A DNA stretch of 64,000 bases from Planctopirus ephydatiae (GTDB lineage: Bacteria; Planctomycetota; Planctomycetia; Planctomycetales; Planctomycetaceae), in contig NZ_CP036299.1 of NCBI RefSeq assembly GCF_007752345.1, positions 4,994,001 through 5,058,000 of the forward strand, given 5' to 3'. The notes beneath the pieces are model-generated. The model ran no database searches and had not been told where the DNA came from. It was given only the letters and a program-made list of their open reading frames with translations. Positions within the stretch are counted from its first letter, which is position 1. Each line of letters opens with the position of its first letter. Positions 1 to 9,125 of this stretch are shown one piece after another. The position numbers and the translations under genes were made by a program.

Positions 1-717
1 GACAGACATCGGCTCGGTGCCGTCGCGCACCTTGGGCTGGGCGGTGTATCCCATCACGGGGAACGCGGCCCGCTCGGGGGCGGTGTTGAACTGGCTGAAG
101 GTCATCTTGCGGGCGAACGAACTTTGTTCGCGGGCATAGTACTTCTTTACGGTGACCTCTGGTTGCTTCACCTGATCGACCACAACGCCGCTCAGGGCCC
201 GATCAGCGGCTTCCAGATAGCGGGCCATCTGTACGTGGGAGACATCCAGTGCATCGCCGACTTTGTTGTAGCCGTGGGCGACTGCGTCCTCGGGCAGGAC
301 CGAGCGAATTGGCAGCCACGGGGCATCCAGCAGATCTCGCAGCGTGTTCTCGTACTCGATGCGGTTGAGGCGACGCCGGGTGGCACGGCCCTGGACTTTG
401 GTTTGCCGCTCTTCCTCGGTGGTGATGGCCTGGTTGATGACGCGGAGCAGTGCGGTGCGATCCGACGGTGTGATCGGGTCGCCATCCCTGGGAGGCATCT
501 CCCCCGATTGAACGCGGTCATGAATCCGCACCCAGACTTCGGCATTCCGTGGATCGGCCGGATGGAGTGGCAAAGCGGAGAGGTTCGGCTGACCCGAAGG
601 ATTTGACGCATCATGGCAGGCGAGGCAATTGGTCTTGAGCAGGGCCGTCAAATCCTCCGCGCCCCGCGCGGAGGGCGCGAGAAACAATCCGGCAACGAGG
701 ACGAAGACCCTCAGCAT
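1..717 (-). CDS. Planctomycete cytochrome c / DUF1587-DUF1592 family protein (3' part cut by window edge)
   Basis: Reading back from an ATG at 717 gives an open frame of 239 codons that runs off the left edge. Residues 1-20 form a signal peptide (MLRVFVLVAGLFLAPSARG, then AED). A single haem-binding CLACH motif follows at about residues 32-36, and the sequence RRRLNRIEYENTLRDLLD at about 112-129 is typical of the DUF1587 segment of planctomycete DUF1592-type proteins. These are exported, haem-carrying proteins found in large paralogous families in Planctomycetes; their reaction is not established. The gene would continue with DUF1592/DUF1588/DUF1585-type segments outside the window. Its upstream region holds three GGTCCGC palindromes. 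I am confident of the family, not of the function. Confidence 0.88.
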   Translation of the reverse strand, partial: MLRVFVLVAGLFLAPSARGAEDLTALLKTNCLACHDASNPSGQPNLSALPLHPADPRNAEVWVRIHDRVQSGEMPPRDGDPITPSDRTALLRVINQAITTEEERQTKVQGRATRRRLNRIEYENTLRDLLDAPWLPIRSVLPEDAVAHGYNKVGDALDVSHVQMARYLEAADRALSGVVVDQVKQPEVTVKKYYAREQSSFARKMTFSQFNTAPERAAFPVMGYTAQPKVRDGTEPMSV

Positions 718-867
718 TACAAAACCTCAGCCTGGGCCAGTTCGACATTCTCTGGCCAATACAATGTGAACACACTGATAAGCATACATTAATGTAATGT
801 ACGGCATGGGGAATTGCGATGGGATTGTGCCATACGGGGATGGGGAGGAGGAATCGGATTCTTCATC

Positions 868-891
868 CGTAGGGTCCGCTGTGCGGACCAT
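868..891 (+). repeat. GGTCCGC palindrome, copy 1
   Basis: GGTCCGC (873-879), spacer TGT, GCGGACC (883-889): a perfect 7-bp stem with a 3-nt loop, flanked by CCGTA on the left and AT on the right. It is in the opposite orientation to copies 2 and 3. It could act as a REP-like element or as a transcription terminator without a U-tract. Confidence 0.8.
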
Positions 892-945
892 GTTCGACCT
901 GCCCTGTTGATGTAATTCGAGAATCTCAGGCAAAAAAGCACGCAA

Positions 946-972
946 TATGGTCCGCACAGCGGACCCTACGGG
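946..972 (-). repeat. GGTCCGC palindrome, copy 2
   Basis: GGTCCGC (949-955), ACA, GCGGACC (959-965), followed by CTACGGG. Core and flanks match copy 3 over about 26 bases (ATATGGTCCGC...CCTACGGG), including the preceding ATAT, so the repeated unit is longer than the palindrome. Confidence 0.8.
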
Positions 973-1077
973 CTAAGGCGTGGGGACTGTGGTCGGAGGG
1001 TGTTTGATTGTTGATGGTTGGGAGTTGGGAGAGCATGGCGGCAGGTGGGGATTGCGGATGGAGAGTAGGGTGTTGAA

Positions 1078-1104
1078 TATGGTCCGCACAGCGGACCCTA
1101 CGGG
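1078..1104 (-). repeat. GGTCCGC palindrome, copy 3, overlapping the uvrA-like stop codon
   Basis: GGTCCGC (1081-1087), ACA, GCGGACC (1091-1097), followed by CTACGGG. On the minus strand the repeat begins CCCGTAG, and its TAG is the stop codon of the UvrA-like gene (1098-1100). The hairpin therefore starts directly behind the stop codon, where a terminator or an mRNA 3'-end stabiliser would be expected. Confidence 0.8.
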
Positions 1105-3794
1105 ATTGAGTCGCCACGCAAGGCTTGACCTGTCAGGCTGGCTGGGTTCTGGCGAAGATCGTGCTGGCTGCCCCAGGCCACGAGTTGTCCTCCCTGTAGG
1201 CCGGCACCGGGGCCCAGGTCGAGAATCTGATGGGCAGCCCGGATGACGTCCAGGTGATGTTCGACCACCAGCAGCAGATGCCCCGCCGCCACCAGCCGGT
1301 CAAAAACTTTCAGCAAGGCCTGCACGTCGGCAGGATGCAATCCGGTGGTCGGTTCATCGAGAGCAAAGCAGCGCTGGCCTTGAAAATCGGGGCGTGCGAG
1401 GTAACTGGCCAGACGGATTCGCTGAGCTTCTCCTGTCGAGACCGTGCGCATGGGCTGGCCCAGTTTCAGATATCCTAATCCCAGTTCACAAAACAGATGT
1501 AACGGACGGGCCAGCCGCTCAAAGTTCGCAAAGAACTCGGCGGCTTCAGAGAACTCCATCCGTAAGACATCACCCAGCGATTTCCCACGAAACCGAATGG
1601 CCAGTGTCGCCGGGTTGAAACGATCTCCCGCGCAGGTTTCGCAGGTCGTTTTCCAATCGGGGAGAAAATCGGCTTCCAGGGTCACTTCACCCTGGCCCAG
1701 ACAAACGGGGCAACGAGCCTCAGGGTGCCAGGGGCTGAAGCGTGCGGGGGTAAAGCCTCGCAGTTTGGCATCTTTCGTCGCAGCGTAGATTCTACGCACC
1801 AGATCCCACAGACCGGCCACTGTCATCGGAAAGGACTTCCAGCCACGACCAGCGGGGGATTGACCAATTGTCACGACCTCGATCAGTTCGTCAGGAATCG
1901 TGGTTATCAGATTGCGATTGCCACTGGCAAGAGATTTTGAACCGGGCCGCTGATGTCGAGCATTCAATGCCTGCTGAAGTGCAGGCAAGATCCCTTCCAT
2001 CAGCCAGGTGGTCTTTCCTGAGCCGGAAACACCGGTGAAACAAACGACTTGCCCCATCCCCAGCCTGAGTGCGGGAACATGCACATTTCGCACTCGTATG
2101 GGCGGTATGGTGATGGATCCCACGTCACAGGCACCCAGGACAATCACTTCCGGCAATGCGTGGTTGATGGATGATTTGTTGTGCTGTCGATCACTGGATA
2201 AGTCGGCAGTCGGGTTGCGTTGACGACATTCCTTCAGCCATGGGCCAATCACAGATTCGGGAGCTTCCGCAGTAGTTTCGGGCGTACCGGTTGTCACCAG
2301 TTTTCCCCCGAGATGGCCAGCTCCGGGGCCGAGTTCCACGAGCCAGTCCGCCCCTTGCAACAGATCGACTTCGTGCTCGACAACCACAACCGTGTTGCCC
2401 ACATCCCGCAGAGCATTCAATGCGTTTTTGACACGATAAAGATCGGCACGATGCAAGCCGCTGGAGGGCTCATCCAGCACAAAGCAATAACCCTTCCGCT
2501 GGCTGGCAATCAATGTTGCCAATCGACTGCGGGTCAGTTCTCCTCCCGATAAGGTCTGAGCCGATCGATCGAGTGTGAGATAGCCCAATCCCAGCCGCTG
2601 GAGTCCATCGAGCCGGCGGATGATTTCGGGGATCAGGTTCTGCCGGAGAAGACCCTGCTGAGTCGTCTTTCCTCCCGGTAGAGCTTCCTGTTGCCATGCC
2701 GTTTCGATCTGCCGTATGGCCTTCAAGGCATCATCGACATTCAGCTTTAACCAGTCGGGCAGAGTTCGCTTTTCCCAGAAAGTGTGCCGGGCGACTTCCC
2801 CCAGTCGGCTCCCCTGGCACTCTTCACATTTCTCGGAAGACACCACTTGAGCAACAGCTCGCTGGGACTGGGCCTTGGAGGCCGATTTTTGCTGCCGTTT
2901 AGGTTTTGTTGATTCTTTGGCCACGCGAACACCCAGACCAAGGCAGGCAGGGCATGCTCCAGCAGCACTAAAGTGACTGAAGGTACGCAACTGAGGATCA
3001 GCAAACGAGCGATGACAGGCGCCGCAAAAACGGATGGTCGCATAATGACGATCCGGGGCGCCATCGATCGTGACCAAACAACAGCCATGCCCCAGACGCA
3101 GAGCCACATCAAGCGACTCCGCCAGTCGACTGAGAATTCCTTCCTTGATGATCACTCGATCCACCACGGCTTCAATCACCGGCCGAGGGGCATCTTCAGC
3201 CAATACAAAGACATCTGAAGTATCGACCAGTTTCCCGTTGATCCTGGCTCTGACAAAGCCTGACTGTGCGATCTGCCGGAGTCGATCTTGAGGCGAGATG
3301 CCAGGGTCATCATCGACTTTTGCCAGCAGCTGCAGTTTCGTTCGCTCGGGCAAAGCCACGAGGTCATCGAGGATTTCATCGTGTGTCGACTGCTCGACAA
3401 TCGACTGGCACGATGGGCAGTGCAGCACACCGGCTCGAACATAGACCACTCGCAGAAGATCATGAATCTCCGTGAGAGTGGCTAAGGTCGCCCGCGGACC
3501 TACCGATAACGTGCGAGAATCGAGACAGATCGTCGGTGGCAAGCCTTGAATTTCATCCACATCGGCCCACGATTGTCTGCGAAGTTGTCTACGAATCTGA
3601 GGACTTAATGTTTCCAGATATCGCCGTTGTCCTTCCACAAACAAAGTATCCAGTGCCAGCGATGTCTTGCCAGAACCACTGATCCCTGTGACTCCCACAA
3701 GTTTCCCCAGTGGAAGATCGAGACTGAGATTCTGCAGGTTATGGGTGCGGGCACCGCGAATTCGAATCGTGCCGACGGTCTCAGTTTCCTCCAT
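1098..3794 (-). CDS. uvrA: Divergent UvrA-family excinuclease ATPase (898 aa)
   Basis: UvrA proteins are tandem-ABC ATPases that find DNA damage in nucleotide excision repair. Both ATPase halves are present. Half 1 has Walker A GISGSGKT (about residues 37-44), signature LSGGE (about 413) and Walker B FVLDEPSSGLH (about 437). Half 2 has GVSGSGKTT (about 587), a changed signature VSTGE (about 787) and FALDEPTTGLH (about 808). Zinc-finger cysteine pairs CGAC...CPAC and CPVC...CETC are visible. The protein is somewhat shorter than housekeeping UvrA (about 940 aa), and it has ETLSPQIRRQL where canonical UvrA has ESLSAYARQFL. I therefore suspect a paralogue (class II/III UvrA, which includes resistance and DNA-binding types). 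The gene starts 49 bp after the gene at 3844-6864 and probably shares its transcript. Confidence 0.85.
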   Translation of the reverse strand: MEETETVGTIRIRGARTHNLQNLSLDLPLGKLVGVTGISGSGKTSLALDTLFVEGQRRYLETLSPQIRRQLRRQSWADVDEIQGLPPTICLDSRTLSVGPRATLATLTEIHDLLRVVYVRAGVLHCPSCQSIVEQSTHDEILDDLVALPERTKLQLLAKVDDDPGISPQDRLRQIAQSGFVRARINGKLVDTSDVFVLAEDAPRPVIEAVVDRVIIKEGILSRLAESLDVALRLGHGCCLVTIDGAPDRHYATIRFCGACHRSFADPQLRTFSHFSAAGACPACLGLGVRVAKESTKPKRQQKSASKAQSQRAVAQVVSSEKCEECQGSRLGEVARHTFWEKRTLPDWLKLNVDDALKAIRQIETAWQQEALPGGKTTQQGLLRQNLIPEIIRRLDGLQRLGLGYLTLDRSAQTLSGGELTRSRLATLIASQRKGYCFVLDEPSSGLHRADLYRVKNALNALRDVGNTVVVVEHEVDLLQGADWLVELGPGAGHLGGKLVTTGTPETTAEAPESVIGPWLKECRQRNPTADLSSDRQHNKSSINHALPEVIVLGACDVGSITIPPIRVRNVHVPALRLGMGQVVCFTGVSGSGKTTWLMEGILPALQQALNARHQRPGSKSLASGNRNLITTIPDELIEVVTIGQSPAGRGWKSFPMTVAGLWDLVRRIYAATKDAKLRGFTPARFSPWHPEARCPVCLGQGEVTLEADFLPDWKTTCETCAGDRFNPATLAIRFRGKSLGDVLRMEFSEAAEFFANFERLARPLHLFCELGLGYLKLGQPMRTVSTGEAQRIRLASYLARPDFQGQRCFALDEPTTGLHPADVQALLKVFDRLVAAGHLLLVVEHHLDVIRAAHQILDLGPGAGLQGGQLVAWGSQHDLRQNPASLTGQALRGDSIP

Positions 3795-3843
3795 GGTCTC
3801 TCGCAGTTCCGGTCATCATGAGGTCGATCAAACAGGTGCCAGA

Positions 3844-6800
3844 TCAGTCGTTCGTTTCAAAGACCGGCAAGAGCAGGTTATCCACCGGGGCATGATCATC
3901 AGTCAGGATCAAGCCCCGCGCAAGCCCCAGGAGCGACTCCATCTGGCCCGTCGTCTTGACGGTCTCATCGACTTTTGACGAAGTCGCAAAGGGGAGGCCC
4001 GTCCAGTGATCGGAAGCTTCGAGTTGCGTCCAGTCGATAGGCGTTTTTGAAGCAGCAATCACGAAAGTATCTCGATTGTCATTCGGGCTTCCCGCTTCAC
4101 TGCTGAACACAGCCACATGTGGAAAAACCTGATGCAAGGTCGCGACAAACGCTGCCAGAAAACGGCCTGAAGCCAGCTGTTCCGAACGATTCGCCAGACC
4201 TTCCAGCCCCTGTTTCCAGGCAGCATTATCGGGATCGAGTGACAGCAGACGATGTTTTAGGTCTCGCGAAAGAGCACCCCGGACAGCCAGAGAATATCCC
4301 GTTCCCACACGTTGAATCTCGACAAACTCAAAAGGTGCAGGTGCCGGCGTCCATTCGTCATCCAGCAGCAATGAGGGGATGAGGATCGCGGGGAGTTCGA
4401 ATGGGAGCCTGGGTGGCTGACGGGTTTTCTTTGCCAGTTCGGTGACGGTATTTTTCCATGCCGGTGAGGCGCTGCTTAACGATTTCAATCGGTTCTCGAC
4501 AGGAGTCGGCATTTCTCCTCGATACCGTAAGGAGAAAATGCGCGTGCCATGTCGATGGAGCGAAAACCCGGCAAAGCCTGGTGTCTCGATCCAGCCACTG
4601 TTGTTCCATTCATTCCAGCCTGCAAAGGGAGGCTCACCATCGAAGGTCACCTGCTGCTCTTCGTCTTGAATTCGTGGCCAGACAGTTCGCGGGTAAACAT
4701 CGATCACGTTGACAAGGTAAGCCCCTTCCGGCGAAAGCAACTGATGAATCTTCTCGGCAAACTCCTTCGTCGTGAGATGCCACGGAACACTGAAATCATT
4801 GAAGGCATCACCATAGGCAAAGTCGTAGGCGATCTTTCCTTGCTGGTTCGATTCCCGCAGGAGGTCATCCACGACGTTCCGGGCATCACCAATACGGGAA
4901 TGAACGCGTGTGGCCGGTGGTTTGGCCAGGCCCATTTCACTTTCCACAGCCGCCAGGACGGCTGGGTCGAGTTCAGCCACATCAATGCGTTCGCTCCCTG
5001 GGAACTGACTTTCAATCCAGCGGGGAAAGATATATCCCCCTCCCCCAATAAACAGCGAGCTGGCCTTTCTCGATTTCTTGCGAAGTTCGTCAATCGCATC
5101 GATCCAGGGCATCGATGGGCTGGTGGCCAGTGCCAGCCTGCGGGACTTTTCATCCAAAGGCTTCCAGACACTCAGCATTTCGAGTGTGCGGTCGTAGCGC
5201 AGAATCTCATTGATTTCCTGAGGGATCCTGAAGTTTTCCGGTAACTCGGTCACAGCGACGGAAGAAAACCCTCCCCAGTCGGCTCTGGTGGAAAGATCCG
5301 ACAGCTCATTGACAGCCGCAATATAAGCACCATCCGGGGCCAGCTTGAGTAACGCAGACCAATCGACAATCGCTCGTGGCTTGAGCGAAATGGACTTCCG
5401 ATCCGGGTTCCAGGAAAGACCTGCGGGAAGCTGAGCCACTACCTGATCTCGGCCCGGGAAATTCGCGACCTGAATTTCGATATCGGTTTCGGAGGAACCA
5501 GCGAGCATTTCCGTGATGGCTGCATAGACTTTCTCATAATCGTAGTCGAGACGGTTCGGATCAGCCGGGTCATAGTAGCTATGGATCAGCTTGTCGAGCT
5601 TTAACAGCTTGATAGGCCGACCATCCTCGCTGTAATCTTCTGAGACGTTGATGTAAGAGTAGGAACTTTCGTCGTGATATTCGCCTTGTCGGTCATCTCG
5701 TAAGGCAAGTGAAAGTCCCAGATCGTGTACCTGGCGGCCAATCGTTTCGCCAAATGTTCGCCAGCGCGAAGTGCGGGCATCCGTCGTCTGTGGATCTTCC
5801 CAGACGCCCACCATGCGTGCTGAGAAACCGGCCGCCGACGCCACGCTGGTTTCTGTGAGTGTCGCCAGTCCCCACGTCAGTCCCAGCAGCTGGCACCAGC
5901 CCAAAGCCACACCTGTGCGAAAGACTTTGTTTTTCGAGGCTATAATCAAGGCCATGGCTGCCAGCGTCATGGCGACTAACCCGACAATGGCCCGTGTCCC
6001 AAACTGATCAATGAGATAAAAGCCCGTGAGGAATGTCCCGACAATCGAACCCAGGGCACCCCAGGCGTAGACATTACCCATGGTGAACCCTGTGCGCGAT
6101 GATGAAGCGACCGCCAGGCTGGCCACAATGGGAGAAATTGTCCCCATCGCACAAGCGGGCAGAAAGAAGATCAGCGAGACAGTCATCAGCACCCACAAGG
6201 GCCACGAAATTGATGCGGGCCGGGTGAAGGATGGAATCAGTTGATCCAGCCATAACACCGACCAGCAGGTGATACTCGAAATGAGAAACGTCCAGGCGAG
6301 AGAGCGACGAGGACGCGGAAGATCGGCCAGATAGCCACCGATGTAGTTACCAACCGTAATGCCTGCCAGCACAACACCAATGACCGACGTCCAGGTATAG
6401 AGCGAGTTGCCGACATGCTTGCCAATCAACCGGGAGGCAGTCAGCTCAAGCGTCATAATGCAGACGCTGGTGACAAACACAATCGCATTGAAGCCGATGA
6501 GTGCCGAGACTTCATGACTGGCCAGCTTTTGTAATGGTTGCGCGATACCTGAGATTGCTTTTTTGGATCGCGGCTTTTGCGAGACATGAGAAGCAACTTC
6601 CACAGCCGGGACGGCTCTTACAGCGGCCACAGGCTCGCTCCAGCGGGCTGGAGGATCTGCGAGGCGATACGTCTCGGCTGAGGAAGGTTCGGAGGATTGT
6701 CCAAATGGAATGGGAAGATCGACTTCGGAGCGATCGTCTGGACTGCTTGGATTCGTTGGGCCGGTCAATTCACTTCCTCCCCGGAAGAATGATGCTGGCT

Positions 6801-6864
6801 GAGGTCTCTGGAGTCGAAAATCTGCCGGTTCTTGATACACGATCTTACGCTTGCTGATGAGCAA
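3844..6864 (-). CDS. Fused membrane protein / spermidine synthase-like protein (1006 aa)
   Basis: An N-terminal hydrophilic stretch of about 115 residues precedes a block of hydrophobic helices (about 118-345). A long soluble part carries an aminopropyltransferase-type Rossmann core: IGGGGYIFPRW near residue 605, followed by an acidic VAELDP, and YDFAYGDAFND near 685 where spermidine synthases have their catalytic aspartate loop. This architecture matches the 'fused MFS/spermidine synthase' family. The substrate is unknown, and aminopropyl transfer should not be assumed. The start is a TTG; no ATG occurs before the first membrane helix, so the N-terminus is uncertain. It is the first gene of a likely two-gene unit with the UvrA-like gene. 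Confidence 0.8.
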   Translation of the reverse strand: MLISKRKIVYQEPADFRLQRPQPASFFRGGSELTGPTNPSSPDDRSEVDLPIPFGQSSEPSSAETYRLADPPARWSEPVAAVRAVPAVEVASHVSQKPRSKKAISGIAQPLQKLASHEVSALIGFNAIVFVTSVCIMTLELTASRLIGKHVGNSLYTWTSVIGVVLAGITVGNYIGGYLADLPRPRRSLAWTFLISSITCWSVLWLDQLIPSFTRPASISWPLWVLMTVSLIFFLPACAMGTISPIVASLAVASSSRTGFTMGNVYAWGALGSIVGTFLTGFYLIDQFGTRAIVGLVAMTLAAMALIIASKNKVFRTGVALGWCQLLGLTWGLATLTETSVASAAGFSARMVGVWEDPQTTDARTSRWRTFGETIGRQVHDLGLSLALRDDRQGEYHDESSYSYINVSEDYSEDGRPIKLLKLDKLIHSYYDPADPNRLDYDYEKVYAAITEMLAGSSETDIEIQVANFPGRDQVVAQLPAGLSWNPDRKSISLKPRAIVDWSALLKLAPDGAYIAAVNELSDLSTRADWGGFSSVAVTELPENFRIPQEINEILRYDRTLEMLSVWKPLDEKSRRLALATSPSMPWIDAIDELRKKSRKASSLFIGGGGYIFPRWIESQFPGSERIDVAELDPAVLAAVESEMGLAKPPATRVHSRIGDARNVVDDLLRESNQQGKIAYDFAYGDAFNDFSVPWHLTTKEFAEKIHQLLSPEGAYLVNVIDVYPRTVWPRIQDEEQQVTFDGEPPFAGWNEWNNSGWIETPGFAGFSLHRHGTRIFSLRYRGEMPTPVENRLKSLSSASPAWKNTVTELAKKTRQPPRLPFELPAILIPSLLLDDEWTPAPAPFEFVEIQRVGTGYSLAVRGALSRDLKHRLLSLDPDNAAWKQGLEGLANRSEQLASGRFLAAFVATLHQVFPHVAVFSSEAGSPNDNRDTFVIAASKTPIDWTQLEASDHWTGLPFATSSKVDETVKTTGQMESLLGLARGLILTDDHAPVDNLLLPVFETND

Positions 6865-7187
6865 TCATGCCGAGGAATTGTCATCTTGTGGCAGATTTGA
6901 TCAACGACGATGGAAGTCATCAGATTCATCAGGCTCAGCGAGCGACCTTCATCAAGTCTTCATTAACTGTCTTCAGTCTATTGTAGTTGAAAGTCAGTGA
7001 AAAGAATCGGTAACGAGCTTTCAGTGTGCTCCTTTTGGATTGCTGCATTGTCTAAGGTCTAAAAGAGTCTGCCTTCTTGCCAACCGGCTCAGTCAGGTAT
7101 CACCTCACCTGATGTAACCTCAGAGGCATAACAGGTATGTAAATGTGAAGAGGGATGGCTCCATCTTCCAACGAATGATTTCCATGG
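6865..7187. other. Intergenic region between divergent genes
   Basis: These 323 bases lie between the starts of the spermidine synthase-like gene (minus) and the TPR membrane gene (plus), so they should hold both promoters. I found no convincing -35/-10 pair, no strong hairpin and no plausible small gene. Confidence 0.5.
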
Positions 7188-9068
7188 ATGAGATCGGAAA
7201 TGGTGGAGTCGCATCAATTGACTATGTCTGCTTCAATGTCAAATCTGGGGGCACGCTTGCTGATTCTGCTGGCTGGTCTGGCGGCCTACGTGGTCGGGAT
7301 GGCAGCAGATTTCACTTTCGATGGCATTGAGTTCGTTGCCAATAATCCAGTGTTGGGTCAACTCTGGCCTCCTGAATATCTCTGGAAGTACACCAGGCCG
7401 TTCAGCTTTTTAACATTCGCCCTGAACAAGGCTTGCGTCGGGCCGAGGCCATTCAGCTTCGCACTGACCAACATCCTCATTCATATCGCCTCAGCACAGA
7501 TTCTGTATTCTCTCGTGAAGATTGTGCTCGAAAAAGCCCCTCGAATTCCTGAGTCCATTTCGGGAGCTGCTGTACCCATCGCGCTGGTCTCCAGCCTGTT
7601 GTGGGTCGTTCATCCGCTCAACTCCCAAGGAGTGGCCTATCTCATTCAGAGGCAGGAGTCTCTGACCAGCCTGTTTTACATCGGAACGATTTGTGCGTTC
7701 GCGCAGGCTGTACTGAATCAGCAGCGTTACTGGTTTATTGTCGCATGGATCAGTTGTGCGTTGGGAATGTTATCCAAAGAGATGATGGTGACGGCCCCCT
7801 TGTGTGTCTTCTGGTTCGATTTTGCCGTTTTATCAAAATCATGGCGGGAAGTGGTGGGCCGCTGGTTCTGGCACCTCGGATTGTGGCTGACACTCGGCTT
7901 CCTCGCCCTGGTCATTTTTGCACATCGTGGGGAATATGCCCAGGCAGGGATTGGAGACGTTCCGGATATCTCGCGTTGGCAATATTTTCGATCACAACCA
8001 TGGGTCGTGGCAAACTACCTTCAGATTTGGATCTGGCCAGCTGGTCAATGCGCAGATGCTCTGAAGATTCCCGTCAATAACCCTGCATGGTACTGGCCAG
8101 GTCTGCTGATCACTGGACTTTGGCTCTCGATTGTTCTGCGGCTGACTCTCAGCCGTCCGGCACTTGGATTTCTCGCTGGAGCATGGCTGCTCGTCCTGGT
8201 TCCTACCAGCTCGATCGTTCCTATTCAGGATCTTTACTTTGAACACCGAATGTATTTACCCAGTATGTTTCTGGCCGTCTTTTCGAGTTTACTGCTCCAG
8301 GCTTTGATGGATCGCTTGAAGTGGACATCTCACACACTGCACTGGGGTGTTCTCACGACGATGCTGGTATTGCTGATCGCGGTGAACAACTACCGCTGTA
8401 CTGTCTACCTGAGTGACGAGTCATTCTGGCGCGATGCCATCGCCAAATCTCCGGGTAACAGCCGGGCCTATACCAATCTGGCTTTGGCGGTGAGTAACAG
8501 AGCCAGACGAACTCAAGATCCTGCCGAAAAACAATCGCTTCACGAAGAGGCGATTGCAGCTGCACGTAAGTCGATTGAAATTCATGCTCTCAATGCGATT
8601 ACCTATCGTAATCTGGCACTTGTCCTTGGCGAAGCAGGACGTCGCTCTGAGGGTGAAAAGTATGTGCAGATGGAAAGCATTCTGAAGTCAAAGCTGTCTC
8701 AGGAGCAGCTGCTCGAATTAGGAAACTTCTATCGAAAAACCGATCCTGAGCTGGCACTTTTCTGCTATGAAAGAGCTCGTGAGATTCCCCCAGAGTCCAG
8801 TGAGGTTTATAACAATCTGGGAATTCTGACACAGCAGGTCGAGAAGAATTTTCTGAAAGCCGAGGTCTGCTTTCAACGAGCACTCTCTCTCAGTCCCAAC
8901 AACGCAAATGTCCATAACAGTTATGGGAATCTGTTGGTTCGTACCAAAAGGTATCAAGAGGCAGTGGCCGCTTTTGACAGGGCATTGCGACTCGATCCGG
9001 AGTTGAAATCAGCAATTCAAGGCCGTGAGGTGGCTCTCCAAAGGTTGACGCAGTCACCATCCAGATAG
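7188..9068 (+). CDS. Multipass membrane protein with C-terminal TPR repeats (TMTC/O-mannosyltransferase-like)
   Basis: The first ~400 residues contain about nine to ten hydrophobic helices. An early luminal/periplasmic loop reads FTFDG...ANNPVL and YTRPFSF, resembling the first loop of TMTC and related lipid-linked-sugar-dependent glycosyltransferases, in which acidic residues are catalytic. From about residue 415 the protein is soluble and made of TPR-like helical pairs (for example YNNLGIL, AEVCFQRALSLSPNN, YQEAVAAFDRALRLDP). The likely role is glycosylation of exported proteins, but this is inferred from architecture. The first ATG at 7188 has a weak ribosome site; an in-frame ATG about 36 bases later, preceded by GGTGGAG, is an alternative. 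Confidence 0.75.
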   Translation: MRSEMVESHQLTMSASMSNLGARLLILLAGLAAYVVGMAADFTFDGIEFVANNPVLGQLWPPEYLWKYTRPFSFLTFALNKACVGPRPFSFALTNILIHIASAQILYSLVKIVLEKAPRIPESISGAAVPIALVSSLLWVVHPLNSQGVAYLIQRQESLTSLFYIGTICAFAQAVLNQQRYWFIVAWISCALGMLSKEMMVTAPLCVFWFDFAVLSKSWREVVGRWFWHLGLWLTLGFLALVIFAHRGEYAQAGIGDVPDISRWQYFRSQPWVVANYLQIWIWPAGQCADALKIPVNNPAWYWPGLLITGLWLSIVLRLTLSRPALGFLAGAWLLVLVPTSSIVPIQDLYFEHRMYLPSMFLAVFSSLLLQALMDRLKWTSHTLHWGVLTTMLVLLIAVNNYRCTVYLSDESFWRDAIAKSPGNSRAYTNLALAVSNRARRTQDPAEKQSLHEEAIAAARKSIEIHALNAITYRNLALVLGEAGRRSEGEKYVQMESILKSKLSQEQLLELGNFYRKTDPELALFCYERAREIPPESSEVYNNLGILTQQVEKNFLKAEVCFQRALSLSPNNANVHNSYGNLLVRTKRYQEAVAAFDRALRLDPELKSAIQGREVALQRLTQSPSR

Positions 9069-9125
9069 CGGCTTTTCGAGTGAGAGAGAGTCCTGAGCGA
9101 GCCACCCGACAATCGGTCTAAGAGA

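Larger units (their letters stand above)
718..1097. other. Intergenic region with three palindromic repeats
   Basis: These 380 bases separate two minus-strand genes, the stop of the UvrA-like gene at 1098 and the start of the cytochrome c-type gene at 717. I see no credible coding frame. The region carries three copies of a GGTCCGC/GCGGACC palindrome, listed separately, and must also contain the promoter of the cytochrome c-type gene, which I could not place. Confidence 0.6.

Noticed and set aside
192-614. 140-codon minus-strand frame near the left edge
   Set aside because: It is a shifted frame of the truncated cytochrome c-type gene (1-717), whose own frame has a signal peptide, CLACH and DUF1587 sequence.
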